Source: Halobacteriales archaeon QS_9_67_15 (GTDB lineage: Archaea; Halobacteriota; Halobacteria; Halobacteriales; Haloarculaceae). From it: DNA of 16,979 bases. Under the pieces are notes generated by a model. It was not told the origin of the DNA. It made no database searches and saw nothing but the letters and a program-made list of their open reading frames with translations. The stretch lies in assembly GCA_003023165.1 (NCBI GenBank), contig PXSD01000048.1, positions 1 to 16,979 on the forward strand. Direction: 5' to 3'. The position numbers and the translations under genes are program-made. Positions 7,260 through 14,236 of this stretch are shown piece by piece. The first letter of the stretch is position 1. Every line of letters begins with the position of its first letter.

Positions 7260-7730
7260 TCAGTCCTCGAGCGCGTCAGCGATCCGGTCGAGCGTCCGTC
7301 GGACGTCGTGGACCTCGTCGCGGAGCTTGCGCCCCTCGCGAGTCAGCTCTTCGTCCCCCGTCGACTCTTCCTCGCCGCGACCGCCGGGTCCGCCGCCCAT
7401 GCCGGGCGGGCCGCCGGGGCCGCCACCGCCGCCCATCATGCCGCCCATCATCTGCGCGAACGGGTTGCCGCCACCGCCGCCGCCCATGCCGGGCGGGCCA
7501 CCGGGGCCGCCACCGCCACCCATCATCTCTTCCATCTTCTCCTCGCGGGACATGCCCTCGCCGTCGCCGTCGCCCTCTTCGGCGCGCTGCTGGCGGATAT
7601 CTTCAACTCGCTCGCGGAAGGACTTGGACTCCCCGTCGTCGCCGTCCTCGGCGTCGGGAGCCTCGTCGGCCGACTCGTCGACCGACTCCTCGGCGGGTGC
7701 GTCGCTCTCCTCGGAAGTATCGTCTGCCAT
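7260..7730 (-). CDS. Gly/Met-rich repeat protein with acidic head and helical tail
   Basis: The 156-residue product has three parts. Residues 1-60 are very acidic (Asp, Glu, Ser). Residues 69-119 are Gly-, Met- and Pro-rich, with the unit MMGGGGGPGGPPGMGGG present twice, 29 residues apart. Residues 125-156 form a charged amphipathic helix (REGRKLRDEVHDVRRTLDRIADALED) likely to be a coiled coil. No enzyme family is recognised. Gly/Met/Pro-rich segments of this type are usually flexible and can mediate self-association. The minus-strand ATG at 7730 follows a CCCTTTTGGG box (7753-7762) by about 25 bases, so the message is probably leaderless. Confidence 0.8.
   Translation of the reverse strand: MADDTSEESDAPAEESVDESADEAPDAEDGDDGESKSFRERVEDIRQQRAEEGDGDGEGMSREEKMEEMMGGGGGPGGPPGMGGGGGGNPFAQMMGGMMGGGGGPGGPPGMGGGPGGRGEEESTGDEELTREGRKLRDEVHDVRRTLDRIADALED
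7391..7526. repeat. 49-base direct repeat, two copies, inside the Gly-rich gene
   Basis: Bases 7391-7439 and 7478-7526 are almost identical, differing at about two positions. Their offset is 87 bases, exactly 29 codons, so gain or loss of a copy would keep the frame. They encode the doubled MMGGGGGPGGPPGMGGG segment. Confidence 0.85.
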
Positions 7731-7770
7731 ACTCGTGTTTCGCCGCCGCGTCCCAAAAGGGTTGTCGTAC

Positions 7771-8147
7771 TCAGGCGATACGCCGGACGAGAATCGAGAT
7801 CCCGGTCGCGACCGCTCCCGTCGTCTTCGGCCGCTCGCTCGCGGTCCCGACCCGTGACGGACTCGCCGGACGCCGCCGACCCGCCGTCGGAGAACATCGC
7901 CGACAGGTTGTCGGTTTCGTCGACGTCGTCACTCCGCTCGGCGTCTGCGCCGCTCGATCCGACTGGTGGGTCGTGGTCACCGGACGTCAGTTTCTGGTCG
8001 TCGTCCGTCTGGGGGTGCTATCAGTCGTTGGTTCCTCCGTGCAGCCAGTGCTGCGAGCGCGACAAGCGCCGCGAGCGCTCCGAGCAGTCGCTCTCGATTC
8101 CCGTCCTGCTGACCGTCGCGGGCCAGTAAATGTCTTGTGTCCAACAC
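7771..8147 (-). pseudogene. Possible degenerate gene: membrane segment, acidic linker, membrane segment in different frames
   Basis: This gap of about 450 bases holds no intact convincing gene. On the minus strand, coding-like pieces follow one another in different frames. A GTG at 8147 opens 56 codons with a hydrophobic helix (LLGALAALVALAALAA), ending at 7977. A second frame gives an acidic linker of haloarchaeal type (TDDDQKLTSGDHDPPVG, then ADAERSDDVDETDNLSAMF). A third frame ends in TTGAVATGISILVRRIA with a stop near 7771. Together they read like one membrane protein broken by frameshifts. Alternatively the first 56 codons are a genuine small membrane protein, 32 bases after the DUF2797 gene, and the rest is shadow. 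GC-rich DNA makes false frames look plausible, so confidence is low. Confidence 0.3.
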
Positions 8148-8179
8148 TACGCGCCGCCGTGACGCCGCCTGAGTCCGTC

Positions 8180-8932
8180 TCAGAACGCCCCGAGACTCGA
8201 CTGGAGGTTCCGGTCGCTCTCCCCGGATTCCACGTCGTATCCGACCAGGTCTCGCATGTCGACGGCGTACGTGCTCCCGGCGTTGTCGAGTAACAGCGCC
8301 CTACCCTGGGCCCCCCTGACCGTTCCCGACGCGAGCGTCTCCGCCATCGGTCGGTCCTCGAGCGCGAAGCCGTAGTCGAAGTCGTAGGTCTCGATCGGGT
8401 CGAACTCCGCGAGCAGCGAGTGCCACGCGTCCCCGTCGACTGACTCGTGGAGGCTTCGGACTTTCGTCGTGATGGGGACCCGGTCGCCGATGTCGGTCGC
8501 TATCTCGGCCTCGATCTGCCGGGCGACGCGGCCGTCGGTGACGGTCCGGAGATGTGCGGCACGGTCGGCACCCTGCTCTCGAAGACGCCTGTCGAGTCGC
8601 CACGACCGCGTGACGCCCACTTTAAATGTCTCGGGGGCGAAGGCGGCGAGATAGACGGCGTGTTCCTCGCGGCAGGAGTCGAGCGGGAGCGAGCACTCCC
8701 CGGTACAGCGGGCACAGGGCCACCGGTAGGTGTGTTCGTCGCAGTACGGTGCGTCATCGCGCGCACACGGCGTGTGTGAGTCGTCGTCGACGACCCCGGC
8801 ACAGTGGCGTTCGTCGAGTGAGTACGCGAGCGCTGTCCCCGGCTCGAGCGTCTCCGTCGAGACCGTCCCGTCGCCAGCGACTAGTAACGCCGCTGGTCCG
8901 TCCACGCCCGTCTCGTACCCCACGACCTGCAC
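8180..8932 (-). CDS. DUF2797 family protein, Cys-rich
   Basis: The product has 250 residues from the GTG at 8932. The N-terminal part is beta-rich (VQVVGYETGVDGPAALLV). A Cys/His-rich region follows with Cys at 44, 56, 64, 73, 76, 80 and 87 (ERHCAGVV, YCDEH, WPCARCTGEC), likely binding zinc. The hallmark of DUF2797 comes next: HAVYLAAFAPETFKVGVTRSWR and REQGADRAAHL (89-128), which recalls a GIY-YIG-like YLA...KVG core. The function is unknown. A longer frame runs to a GTG at 9022, but a TATATT box lies at 8955-8960 inside it, 23 to 28 bases before the chosen GTG, and the family begins at this point. It is divergent from the PEBP gene. Confidence 0.88.
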   Translation of the reverse strand: MQVVGYETGVDGPAALLVAGDGTVSTETLEPGTALAYSLDERHCAGVVDDDSHTPCARDDAPYCDEHTYRWPCARCTGECSLPLDSCREEHAVYLAAFAPETFKVGVTRSWRLDRRLREQGADRAAHLRTVTDGRVARQIEAEIATDIGDRVPITTKVRSLHESVDGDAWHSLLAEFDPIETYDFDYGFALEDRPMAETLASGTVRGAQGRALLLDNAGSTYAVDMRDLVGYDVESGESDRNLQSSLGAF

Positions 8933-8953
8933 GGCCGCGGCTTGGCGGTGGCC

Positions 8954-8960
8954 GAATATA
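8954..8960 (-). promoter_or_regulatory. TATA box that decides the DUF2797 start
   Basis: The minus strand reads CTATATTC here, 22 to 29 bases before the GTG at 8932. Transcription would begin at about that codon, giving a leaderless message and excluding the longer frame starting at 9022. Confidence 0.6.
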
Positions 8961-9091
8961 GTCGTGGCGCTCCCGTCCGCGAACGGGGACCGACCGAAGA
9001 CAGAGTCGGGCGATTCCCGCACCTGTGACCGAGGCGAACAGTGGTGCGGGTTTATCAGTCGGGGACTCCACGAACTGTGTGAGACAACAGC

Positions 9092-9553
9092 ATGGCCGAC
9101 CTACAGCTCACCAGCCCGGCGTTCGAGGACGGCGCCCGGATTCCGGAGGAACACGGGTATACAGCGGAGAACGTCAATCCGCCGCTGGAGATCTCGGGTG
9201 TGCCGTCGAGCGCGGAGTCACTGCTCGTCGTCGTCGACGATCCGGACGCCCGCGAGCCCGCCGGACAGATCTGGGACCACTGGGTCGTCTGGAACGTCGA
9301 CCCCGACCGCGAGTCGATCCCGGAAGGCTGGGACCCGTCGGTCGACGACGCGGTCGCCGGCGAGAACGACTACGGCGAGACCGGGGGGGGGGGCCCGAAT
9401 CCGCCGGACCGCGAGCACACGTACCGGTTCCTCCTGTACGCACTGGACGAGCCGCTCGACCTCGCCAGAGACGCGACGAAGGACGACATCTACGACGCCG
9501 CAGAGGGCTGTGTCGTCGGGAAGGCAAACCTCGAAGGTACGTACGCGCCCTGA
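9092..9553 (+). CDS. YbhB/YbcL-type PEBP (Raf kinase inhibitor-like) protein
   Basis: The product has 153 residues, the usual length for prokaryotic PEBP proteins, which are soluble ligand-binding proteins of uncertain role. Visible motifs are LTSPAFEDGARIPEEHGY at the start, the binding-site DDPDA (49-53), HWVVWNV (63-69), GENDYG (90-95), GPNPP (101-105) and HTYRFLLYALD (109-119). The family usually has an aromatic residue in the loop before GP.PP (GYGGP), but here it reads TGGGGP because of an 11-base G run. A TTTATC box at 9051-9056 lies about 36 to 41 bases before the ATG, leaving a leader of roughly 10 bases. It is divergent from the DUF2797 gene. Confidence 0.93.
   Translation: MADLQLTSPAFEDGARIPEEHGYTAENVNPPLEISGVPSSAESLLVVVDDPDAREPAGQIWDHWVVWNVDPDRESIPEGWDPSVDDAVAGENDYGETGGGGPNPPDREHTYRFLLYALDEPLDLARDATKDDIYDAAEGCVVGKANLEGTYAP
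9383..9393 (+). repeat. 11-base G homopolymer inside the PEBP gene
   Basis: Eleven consecutive G encode most of Gly98-Gly101. The downstream frame is intact and family-like at this length. Gain or loss of one G would truncate the protein about two thirds of the way through. It may be a slippage site or a sequencing artefact. Confidence 0.9.
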
Positions 9554-9601
9554 CCGCAGTCGGGGTCGGTGGAGGCCGAGCGGTCGGGCGACCCCGGTCG
9601 C

Positions 9602-10525
9602 TCAGTCCGCGAGGAGTTCTCGGGTCGCGCGGCGGACGGCGTCGTCGCTGGACTGTTCGGGCTCCCAGCCGAGCGCCGAGAGCTTCTCGATAGAGAGTCG
9701 CATCCGGGGCACGTCGCCGACCCAGCCGCGGTCGCCGCCCGTGTACTCGTAGTCGGGGTCCAGCCCTATCTCGTCGCTGATGATGTCGGCGATAGTCGTC
9801 ACCGACGTCGTCGTCCGCGTCCCGAGGTTGTAGACGTTGCAGTCCTCGCTCGCGTGCTCGACGACGTGACACATCGCATCGATGCACTCGTCGACGTGCA
9901 TGTAGGACTTCTCCTGGCGCCCGTCGCCGAGGATCGTGAGCGAGGAGGGGTCGTCTTCGAGCTTCTCGATGAAGTCGGGGACCACAGCGCCGAGCTGGAG
10001 GCGCGGGCCGACGATGTTGGCGAAACGGTAGACCCAGACGGTGAAGTCGTGACTGTGAGCGTACACGGAGAGGAGGCTCTCCTCGCCGAGCTTGCTCGCG
10101 CCGTAGATACTGATCGGTTCGAGCGGCGCGTAGTCCTCCGGCGTCGGTCGCGGTGCCTCGCCGTAGACGGTCGACGAGGAGGTGAACGCGATGTTCTCGA
10201 CGCCGACCTCCGCCATCCGCTCGATGACCGTCTCGGTGAGGCGGTTGTTGAGACGGTACTGGTCGACGTCGTCGGCGGCGGCGTTCTTGTCCGCCGCGAA
10301 GTGGAAGACGCCGTCCGCGTCGGCCGTGATCGCCTCGGCGGCCACGTCGGGGTCGGTCAGGTCCCCCTCGACGACCTCGACGCCGTCGGGAAGCCACTCG
10401 CGGTTCCCGTTCGAGAAGTTGTCGACGACGACGACCTCGTTGTCGGGGACCAGTCGCGCACAGAGGTGCGAACCAACGAAGCCCGCACCGCCCGTGACGA
10501 CCAGTCGCTTTCCAGTGAGCTCCAT
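9602..10525 (-). CDS. NAD-dependent epimerase/dehydratase (extended SDR, sugar-nucleotide type)
   Basis: This 307-residue extended short-chain dehydrogenase resembles UDP-glucose 4-epimerases and related dehydratases, which oxidise a nucleotide sugar at C4 with bound NAD. The NAD-binding TGGAGFVGSH (11-20) is followed by VVVVDNFSNG, with the Asp that favours NAD over NADP. The catalytic residues are in the SSSTVYGE segment (Ser/Thr near 116-119) and YGASK (Tyr141, Lys145). The substrate-binding C-terminal half includes YRFANIVGPR, SYMHVDECIDAM and YNLGT. It probably feeds surface glycans or S-layer glycosylation, but no glycosyltransferase genes are nearby to say which sugar. The ATG at 10525 gives the standard start. 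Confidence 0.95.
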   Translation of the reverse strand: MELTGKRLVVTGGAGFVGSHLCARLVPDNEVVVVDNFSNGNREWLPDGVEVVEGDLTDPDVAAEAITADADGVFHFAADKNAAADDVDQYRLNNRLTETVIERMAEVGVENIAFTSSSTVYGEAPRPTPEDYAPLEPISIYGASKLGEESLLSVYAHSHDFTVWVYRFANIVGPRLQLGAVVPDFIEKLEDDPSSLTILGDGRQEKSYMHVDECIDAMCHVVEHASEDCNVYNLGTRTTTSVTTIADIISDEIGLDPDYEYTGGDRGWVGDVPRMRLSIEKLSALGWEPEQSSDDAVRRATRELLAD

Positions 10526-10838
10526 ACCACGACGTCATCCACGGCCGACATTTGTGTTACGATACTCGCCGTCCGGCCACCAGGGGCCCGAACCTGTCAC
10601 CTAAGGCAGTAAAACGGCGACGGCTCCACCGACGAACACGGACGGAGGTGCGAACCGAACGGGGAGTCGACGGCGATAAACTCGACGGATACGCGTGGGA
10701 AACCGTTCGAGCTGCCGTCGAGGACGCGCGTTCCGGCAGCGCGTGAACGGTCGAGGGTCCGACCGGACGGCGCGTGTCCGGTGGGACCGGAGCGTCGCTT
10801 CGGAAAGCTCCTAAACCGGGCTTTCGTAGCCGACGTCA
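10526..10838. other. 313-base divergent gap between the epimerase and Trm56 genes
   Basis: The gap should hold both promoters: a weak CACAAATG box on the minus strand near 10548-10555 for the epimerase, and CCTAAACC at about 10810-10817 on the plus strand, some 25 bases before the Trm56 ATG. A possible very small ORF (10648-10746) is listed separately. I see no RNA gene or long repeat. Confidence 0.5.
10648..10746 (+). CDS. Candidate 32-residue acidic small protein
   Basis: From a GTG at 10648 the frame reads VRTERGVDGDKLDGYAWETV then RAAVEDARSGSA and stops at 10744-10746. The last 25 residues have the acidic, helix-forming character of real haloarchaeal proteins, while the frame upstream of the GTG turns strongly basic. 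A purine-rich GGAGG overlaps the start, and a GTAAAACG box lies about 35 bases upstream. No family is recognised. It could be a fragment or a chance frame. Confidence 0.3.
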   Translation: MRTERGVDGDKLDGYAWETVRAAVEDARSGSA

Positions 10839-11387
10839 ATGAGAGACGAACCGGAGGTCGCGGTATTGCGGCTGGGTCACCGGCCCGGTCGTGACGACCG
10901 GATGACGACCCACGTCGGCCTCACGGCGCGAGCCCTCGGAGCGGACCGCGTTGTCCTCGGCCCCGAAGCCTCCTCCCCCGCCGAGACCGTGCGCGACATC
11001 ACTGACCGCTTCGGCGGCCCGTTCGACGTCGAGGTCACAGGCTCCCCGAAGGGGGTCATCGGCGACTGGGACGGCCTCGTCGTCCATCTCACGATGTACG
11101 GGCTCCCGATCCAGGACGTGGAAGGCGACCTGCAGGGTGCGCTCGACGGCGACACGGCGGTCCTGTTCGTCGTCGGCGCCGAGAAGGTCCCCTTCGACGT
11201 GTACGAGCGGGCGGACTACAACGTCGCTGTCACGAACCAGCCGCATTCGGAGGTCGCGTCGCTCGCCGTCACGCTCGACCGCGTGTTCGACGGGCGCGAA
11301 CTCGACCGCGAGGGGGCCGACGCCGACCGGACGGTCGTCCCGAAAGAGACGGGTAAGCGTGTCGAGGACACCAGCGAGACGGAGTGA
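10839..11387 (+). CDS. trm56: tRNA (cytidine-56 2'-O)-methyltransferase aTrm56
   Basis: The 182-residue SPOUT-fold enzyme uses S-adenosylmethionine to methylate the 2'-OH of C56 in the T-loop of archaeal tRNAs. It carries the family signatures LRLGHRPGRDDRMTTHVGLT (10-29), DGLVVHLTMYG (78-88) and the C-terminal knot region VVGAEKVPFDVYERADYNVA (111-130) followed by VTNQPHSEVASLAVTLDR. Its length is normal. CCTAAACC lies about 25 bases before the ATG, suggesting a leaderless transcript. It is followed, after a 93-base gap with a separate promoter, by the TFE operon. Confidence 0.95.
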   Translation: MRDEPEVAVLRLGHRPGRDDRMTTHVGLTARALGADRVVLGPEASSPAETVRDITDRFGGPFDVEVTGSPKGVIGDWDGLVVHLTMYGLPIQDVEGDLQGALDGDTAVLFVVGAEKVPFDVYERADYNVAVTNQPHSEVASLAVTLDRVFDGRELDREGADADRTVVPKETGKRVEDTSETE

Positions 11388-11449
11388 GCGAGCGGTGCCC
11401 GCGGTCCCGTCACCGCGTGACCGATCGCCTGTCTACGCCATTCGGTGGC

Positions 11450-11455
11450 TTTAAA
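11450..11455 (+). promoter_or_regulatory. TATA box of the TFE operon
   Basis: TTTAAA followed by CTTTT lies 26 to 31 bases before the ATG at 11481. This is ideal spacing for a leaderless message and excludes the longer in-frame start at 11445, which would precede the promoter. Confidence 0.75.
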
Positions 11456-11480
11456 CTTTTCACGCTCTGAAACGGACGTA

Positions 11481-12011
11481 ATGGCGTTCGACGACCTTCT
11501 GGAGGACCCCGTTATACAGAAGTACTTACACGAGCTGGTGGGCCCGAAAGGGATGCCGGTGGCGGCCGCGCCGCCGGACGGCGAGGTGACTGACGAGGAA
11601 CTCGCCGAGGAACTCGGACTGGAACTGAACGATGTGCGCCGGGCGCTGTTCATCCTCTACGAGAACGACCTCGCGAGCTACCGACGGCTTCGCGACGAGG
11701 ACTCGGGCTGGCTCACGTACCTCTGGACCTTCGAGTACGAGAAGATCCCCGAACAGCTCGAATCCGAGATGCACCGCCTACTGGAGGCGCTCGAAGAGCG
11801 CGAGGACTACGAGACCGAGAACGAATTCTACCTCTGTGAGACCTGCGGTATCCGCTTCGAGTTCGGCGAGGCCATGGAGTTCGGCTTCGAGTGCCCCGAC
11901 TGCGGGAACCCCGTCGAGGCGATGGAGAACACGCGGCTCGTCGACGCGATGGAGACGCGCATCGAGGAACTCCGCGACGAGCTGAACGTCGAACACGGAA
12001 CCAAGGCCTGA
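11481..12011 (+). CDS. tfe: Transcription initiation factor E (TFE alpha)
   Basis: The 176-residue protein assists promoter opening by archaeal RNA polymerase together with TBP and TFB. Residues 1-100 form the extended winged-helix domain (FDDLLEDPVIQKYLHELVG, then EVTDEELAEELGLELNDVRR). A charged helical linker (95-115) follows, then a zinc ribbon with Cys119, Cys122, Cys138 and Cys141 (LCETCGIRF and ECPDCGNP). The C-terminal helix is acidic. All four zinc ligands are present. The ATG at 11481 matches the family start. Its stop TGA shares one base with the next ATG (TGATG), which points to translational coupling with the DUF2110 gene. Confidence 0.96.
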   Translation: MAFDDLLEDPVIQKYLHELVGPKGMPVAAAPPDGEVTDEELAEELGLELNDVRRALFILYENDLASYRRLRDEDSGWLTYLWTFEYEKIPEQLESEMHRLLEALEEREDYETENEFYLCETCGIRFEFGEAMEFGFECPDCGNPVEAMENTRLVDAMETRIEELRDELNVEHGTKA

Positions 12012-12697
12012 TGGTCGTACTCGCAGCCAAGCTGTACGTCGAGAGCGACGCTCGCGAGCGAGCGATGGACTCGCTCCGCTCGCAGGTCGACAACGAGACC
12101 GGCGACCTGGACGTGACGTTCTCCGTCGGTCTCCGGGACGACGAGTTCCCGAGCGTCACCGTCGAGGGCGAGGACGAGACTGTCGCGCGAAACGTCCTCG
12201 CCGAGGAGTGGGGGGAACTGACGCCACGGCTGGACCCCGGCGAGGTCTCCGTCGGCACGCTGGACGGCTGGGACGACGACGGGTTCACCCTCGACGTCGG
12301 GTACGGCGACGAGGTCCGGATCCCGACCGACGAGACCGGGCTCGGACAGGGGACGCCCGGACAGATCCGGACCCGCTTCGGACTGGTCCAGCACCTCCCG
12401 ATGCAGTTCGTCGCCGGCGACCACGACGAGGGCGAGCCCGCTCGACTCGCCGACGCGGAGCGCGACCGGCTCTACGAGTGGACGCGTAGCCACGGTCGCG
12501 TGAACGTCAACTCGGCGACGCGGGCAGAGGCGCGCGCGACGGTCAACCGCGCTGGTCACGCACAGGACATCGTCACCGTCGAGCGCCTCGGGCTCCTCGA
12601 ACAGAGCATCGTCTGTCGCGAAGGGACGGACCCGCCGGGGCTGCTCGCGAGCATCGGGCAGTACATGCCGTCGGAACTGCTCTGTGTCGTGCCATGA
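12011..12697 (+). CDS. DUF2110 family protein
   Basis: The 228-residue soluble protein of unknown function starts at the ATG overlapping the TFE stop. It begins with a beta-alpha unit (MVVLAAKLYVESDARERAMD), has an S1- or OB-like beta-rich middle (VGTLDGWDDDGFTLDVGYGD then EVRIPTDETGLGQGTP), and ends with an alpha-beta segment (RATVNRAGHAQDIVTVERLG). I recall DUF2110 as an archaeal family often found next to TFE. The beta-rich middle might bind nucleic acid, which would fit a role in transcription or RNA metabolism, but this is inference. Its TGA overlaps the next ATG in an ATGA junction. Confidence 0.85.
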   Translation: MVVLAAKLYVESDARERAMDSLRSQVDNETGDLDVTFSVGLRDDEFPSVTVEGEDETVARNVLAEEWGELTPRLDPGEVSVGTLDGWDDDGFTLDVGYGDEVRIPTDETGLGQGTPGQIRTRFGLVQHLPMQFVAGDHDEGEPARLADAERDRLYEWTRSHGRVNVNSATRAEARATVNRAGHAQDIVTVERLGLLEQSIVCREGTDPPGLLASIGQYMPSELLCVVP

Positions 12698-13482
12698 GGC
12701 GCCGACTGGTTCTCGCCCTCGGTCTGCTCGCCCTGGTCGCCCTGGCGGGCTGTTCGTCGCCGTTCGGCGGCGGCGGACCCGACGAGACCCAGCTCAACCG
12801 CGACGCGAACTACGACTGGGACACCAACGCGACCACGACGTACAACGTCACGAAGACGCAGTTCAGCGGGGTCGTAATGGTCGAGAACGAGTCGTACATC
12901 GAGCTCTGGCAGCGCGACGAACTCGGAACCGAGGAACCGTTAGACGTGGCGGCGCTCCGGTTCCGCTACCCGAACGGGACCGTCGTCGCGCCCGCCAATC
13001 GGTCGTCGTTCGGCGTGGAAACCGGCCAGAACAGGGCGAACGTGTCGCTCCCGCAGGCGGGCGGCCAGCTCGCGTTCACGGCCGACAGGCCGAACGCCAA
13101 GCAGTTCTCCGTACCGGCATACCTGGAGTCGGCACACTCCGTCGAGGTGACGCTGCCGCCGCAGGCGCGCGTCGGCATCCCGCTCCTGTCGAAGGTCTCT
13201 CCGGGCCGGTCGGCGACGAGCGTCGACGAGTCGACCGACCGGATGACCGTTCGCTGGAACGAGGTCGACCGCGGCCCCGTCCTCGTCCGGTACTACCTCG
13301 CACGTGACCTGCTGATCTTCGGCGGCGTCGGCGGACTCCTGACGCTGGCCGGGGTCGGTGGCGCGCTCTACTACCTCAGGCAGATCCGCGTCCTCGAGCG
13401 ACGGCGCGAGGAGATCGGACTGGACGTCGAGATGGACAGCGACGACCTCGACGACGACGGTCCGCCACCGGGCATGCGCTGA
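12694..13482 (+). CDS. DUF5803-like lipoprotein with C-terminal membrane anchor
   Basis: This 262-residue protein starts with a basic n-region, a hydrophobic core and a lipobox ALAGC with Cys20 as the probable lipidation site, so the main domain should face outside the cell. The extracellular part (about 35-200) is beta-rich with several N-x-T/S sequons (NATT, NVTK, NESY, NGTV, NRSS, NVSL) that could be glycosylated. A membrane helix follows at about 206-229 (DLLIFGGVGGLLTLAGVGGALYYL), then a charged cytoplasmic tail. I recall this as DUF5803. No function is known. It overlaps the DUF2110 gene by four bases and ends the operon. Confidence 0.82.
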   Translation: MRRRLVLALGLLALVALAGCSSPFGGGGPDETQLNRDANYDWDTNATTTYNVTKTQFSGVVMVENESYIELWQRDELGTEEPLDVAALRFRYPNGTVVAPANRSSFGVETGQNRANVSLPQAGGQLAFTADRPNAKQFSVPAYLESAHSVEVTLPPQARVGIPLLSKVSPGRSATSVDESTDRMTVRWNEVDRGPVLVRYYLARDLLIFGGVGGLLTLAGVGGALYYLRQIRVLERRREEIGLDVEMDSDDLDDDGPPPGMR

Positions 13483-13515
13483 CGGTGGTCGGTCCCGGCG
13501 TCGAAGCAAGCGACC

Positions 13516-13521
13516 TTTTAA
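13516..13521 (+). promoter_or_regulatory. TATA box of the CinA-domain gene
   Basis: A CTTTTAAGG box lies 23 to 29 bases before the ATG at 13544. This is leaderless spacing, so the gene can be transcribed independently of the TFE operon. Confidence 0.65.
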
Positions 13522-13543
13522 GGGTTCAGTTCCTACGGCGGAT

Positions 13544-14236
13544 ATGCGCGTTGCCATCGTCACCGTCGGCGACGAGTTGCTCGTCGGCGATACGATGAAC
13601 ACCAACGCCGCCTGGCTGGGGGAGCGTCTGGATGAGCGCGGCGTCGACATCGAACGAGTGGTGACGCTCCCGGACCGCGTCGCCGACATCGCTCGCGTGG
13701 TCAACGAGTACCGCGCCGAGTACGACGCGGTCGTCGTCACGGGTGGACTCGGGCCGACACACGACGACAAGACGATGGAGGGGGTCGCGGCCGCCTTCGG
13801 TCGCGAAGTCGTCGAGAGTCAGGCCGTGCTCGATTGGTTGACCGAGTCGGGCGGGTACACGGCGGACGACCTCGCGGAGGGGACCGCCGACATCCCGGAG
13901 GGCAGTCGTCTCCTGAAGAATCCAGAGGGGGTCGCACCGGGGTGTGTCGTCGGGAGCGTCTACGTCCTCCCGGGCGTCCCGTCGGAGATGAAGGCGATGT
14001 TCGAGACGGTCGCCGACGAGTTCGCCGGCGAAGTCCAGCACGTCGCGTCGGTCGTCGCGGACGAACCCGAGAGCGCCCTGATCGACCGGATCGCCGACCT
14101 CCGCGAGGAGTTCGACGTGACGGTGGGGAGCTACCCCGGCGACTCCGTCCGCCTGAAGCTCCAGGGAGCCGAGGACGAAGTCGAGGCCGCGGCCGCGTGG
14201 CTCCGCGAGCGCGTCGCCCTCGCCGGGCCCGAGTGA
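13544..14236 (+). CDS. CinA N-terminal-type molybdopterin-binding-domain protein
   Basis: The 230-residue product matches the MoCF/CinA N-terminal domain: VTVGDELLVGDTMNTNAAWL (7-26), VVVTGGLGPTHDDKT (63-77), and the loop LPGVPSEMKAMF (142-153). In bacterial CinA this domain has nucleotide pyrophosphatase activity linked to pyridine-nucleotide recycling, and a deamidase domain follows. The deamidase is absent here, as is common in archaeal homologues. The substrate in archaea is uncertain. The start codon sits about 25 bases after a TTTTAA box. The stop TGA (14234-14236) is the first three bases of the second palindromic element. Confidence 0.92.
   Translation: MRVAIVTVGDELLVGDTMNTNAAWLGERLDERGVDIERVVTLPDRVADIARVVNEYRAEYDAVVVTGGLGPTHDDKTMEGVAAAFGREVVESQAVLDWLTESGGYTADDLAEGTADIPEGSRLLKNPEGVAPGCVVGSVYVLPGVPSEMKAMFETVADEFAGEVQHVASVVADEPESALIDRIADLREEFDVTVGSYPGDSVRLKLQGAEDEVEAAAAWLRERVALAGPE

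Noticed and set aside
6878..8293. A 471-codon plus-strand frame running from the helicase end through the Gly-rich gene
   Set aside because: It is dominated by Arg and Pro, crosses several real genes and has no family motif.
9174..10538. A 454-codon minus-strand frame overlapping the epimerase and PEBP genes
   Set aside because: It is very Arg-rich, and the accepted frames in the same region carry intact catalytic and binding motifs.
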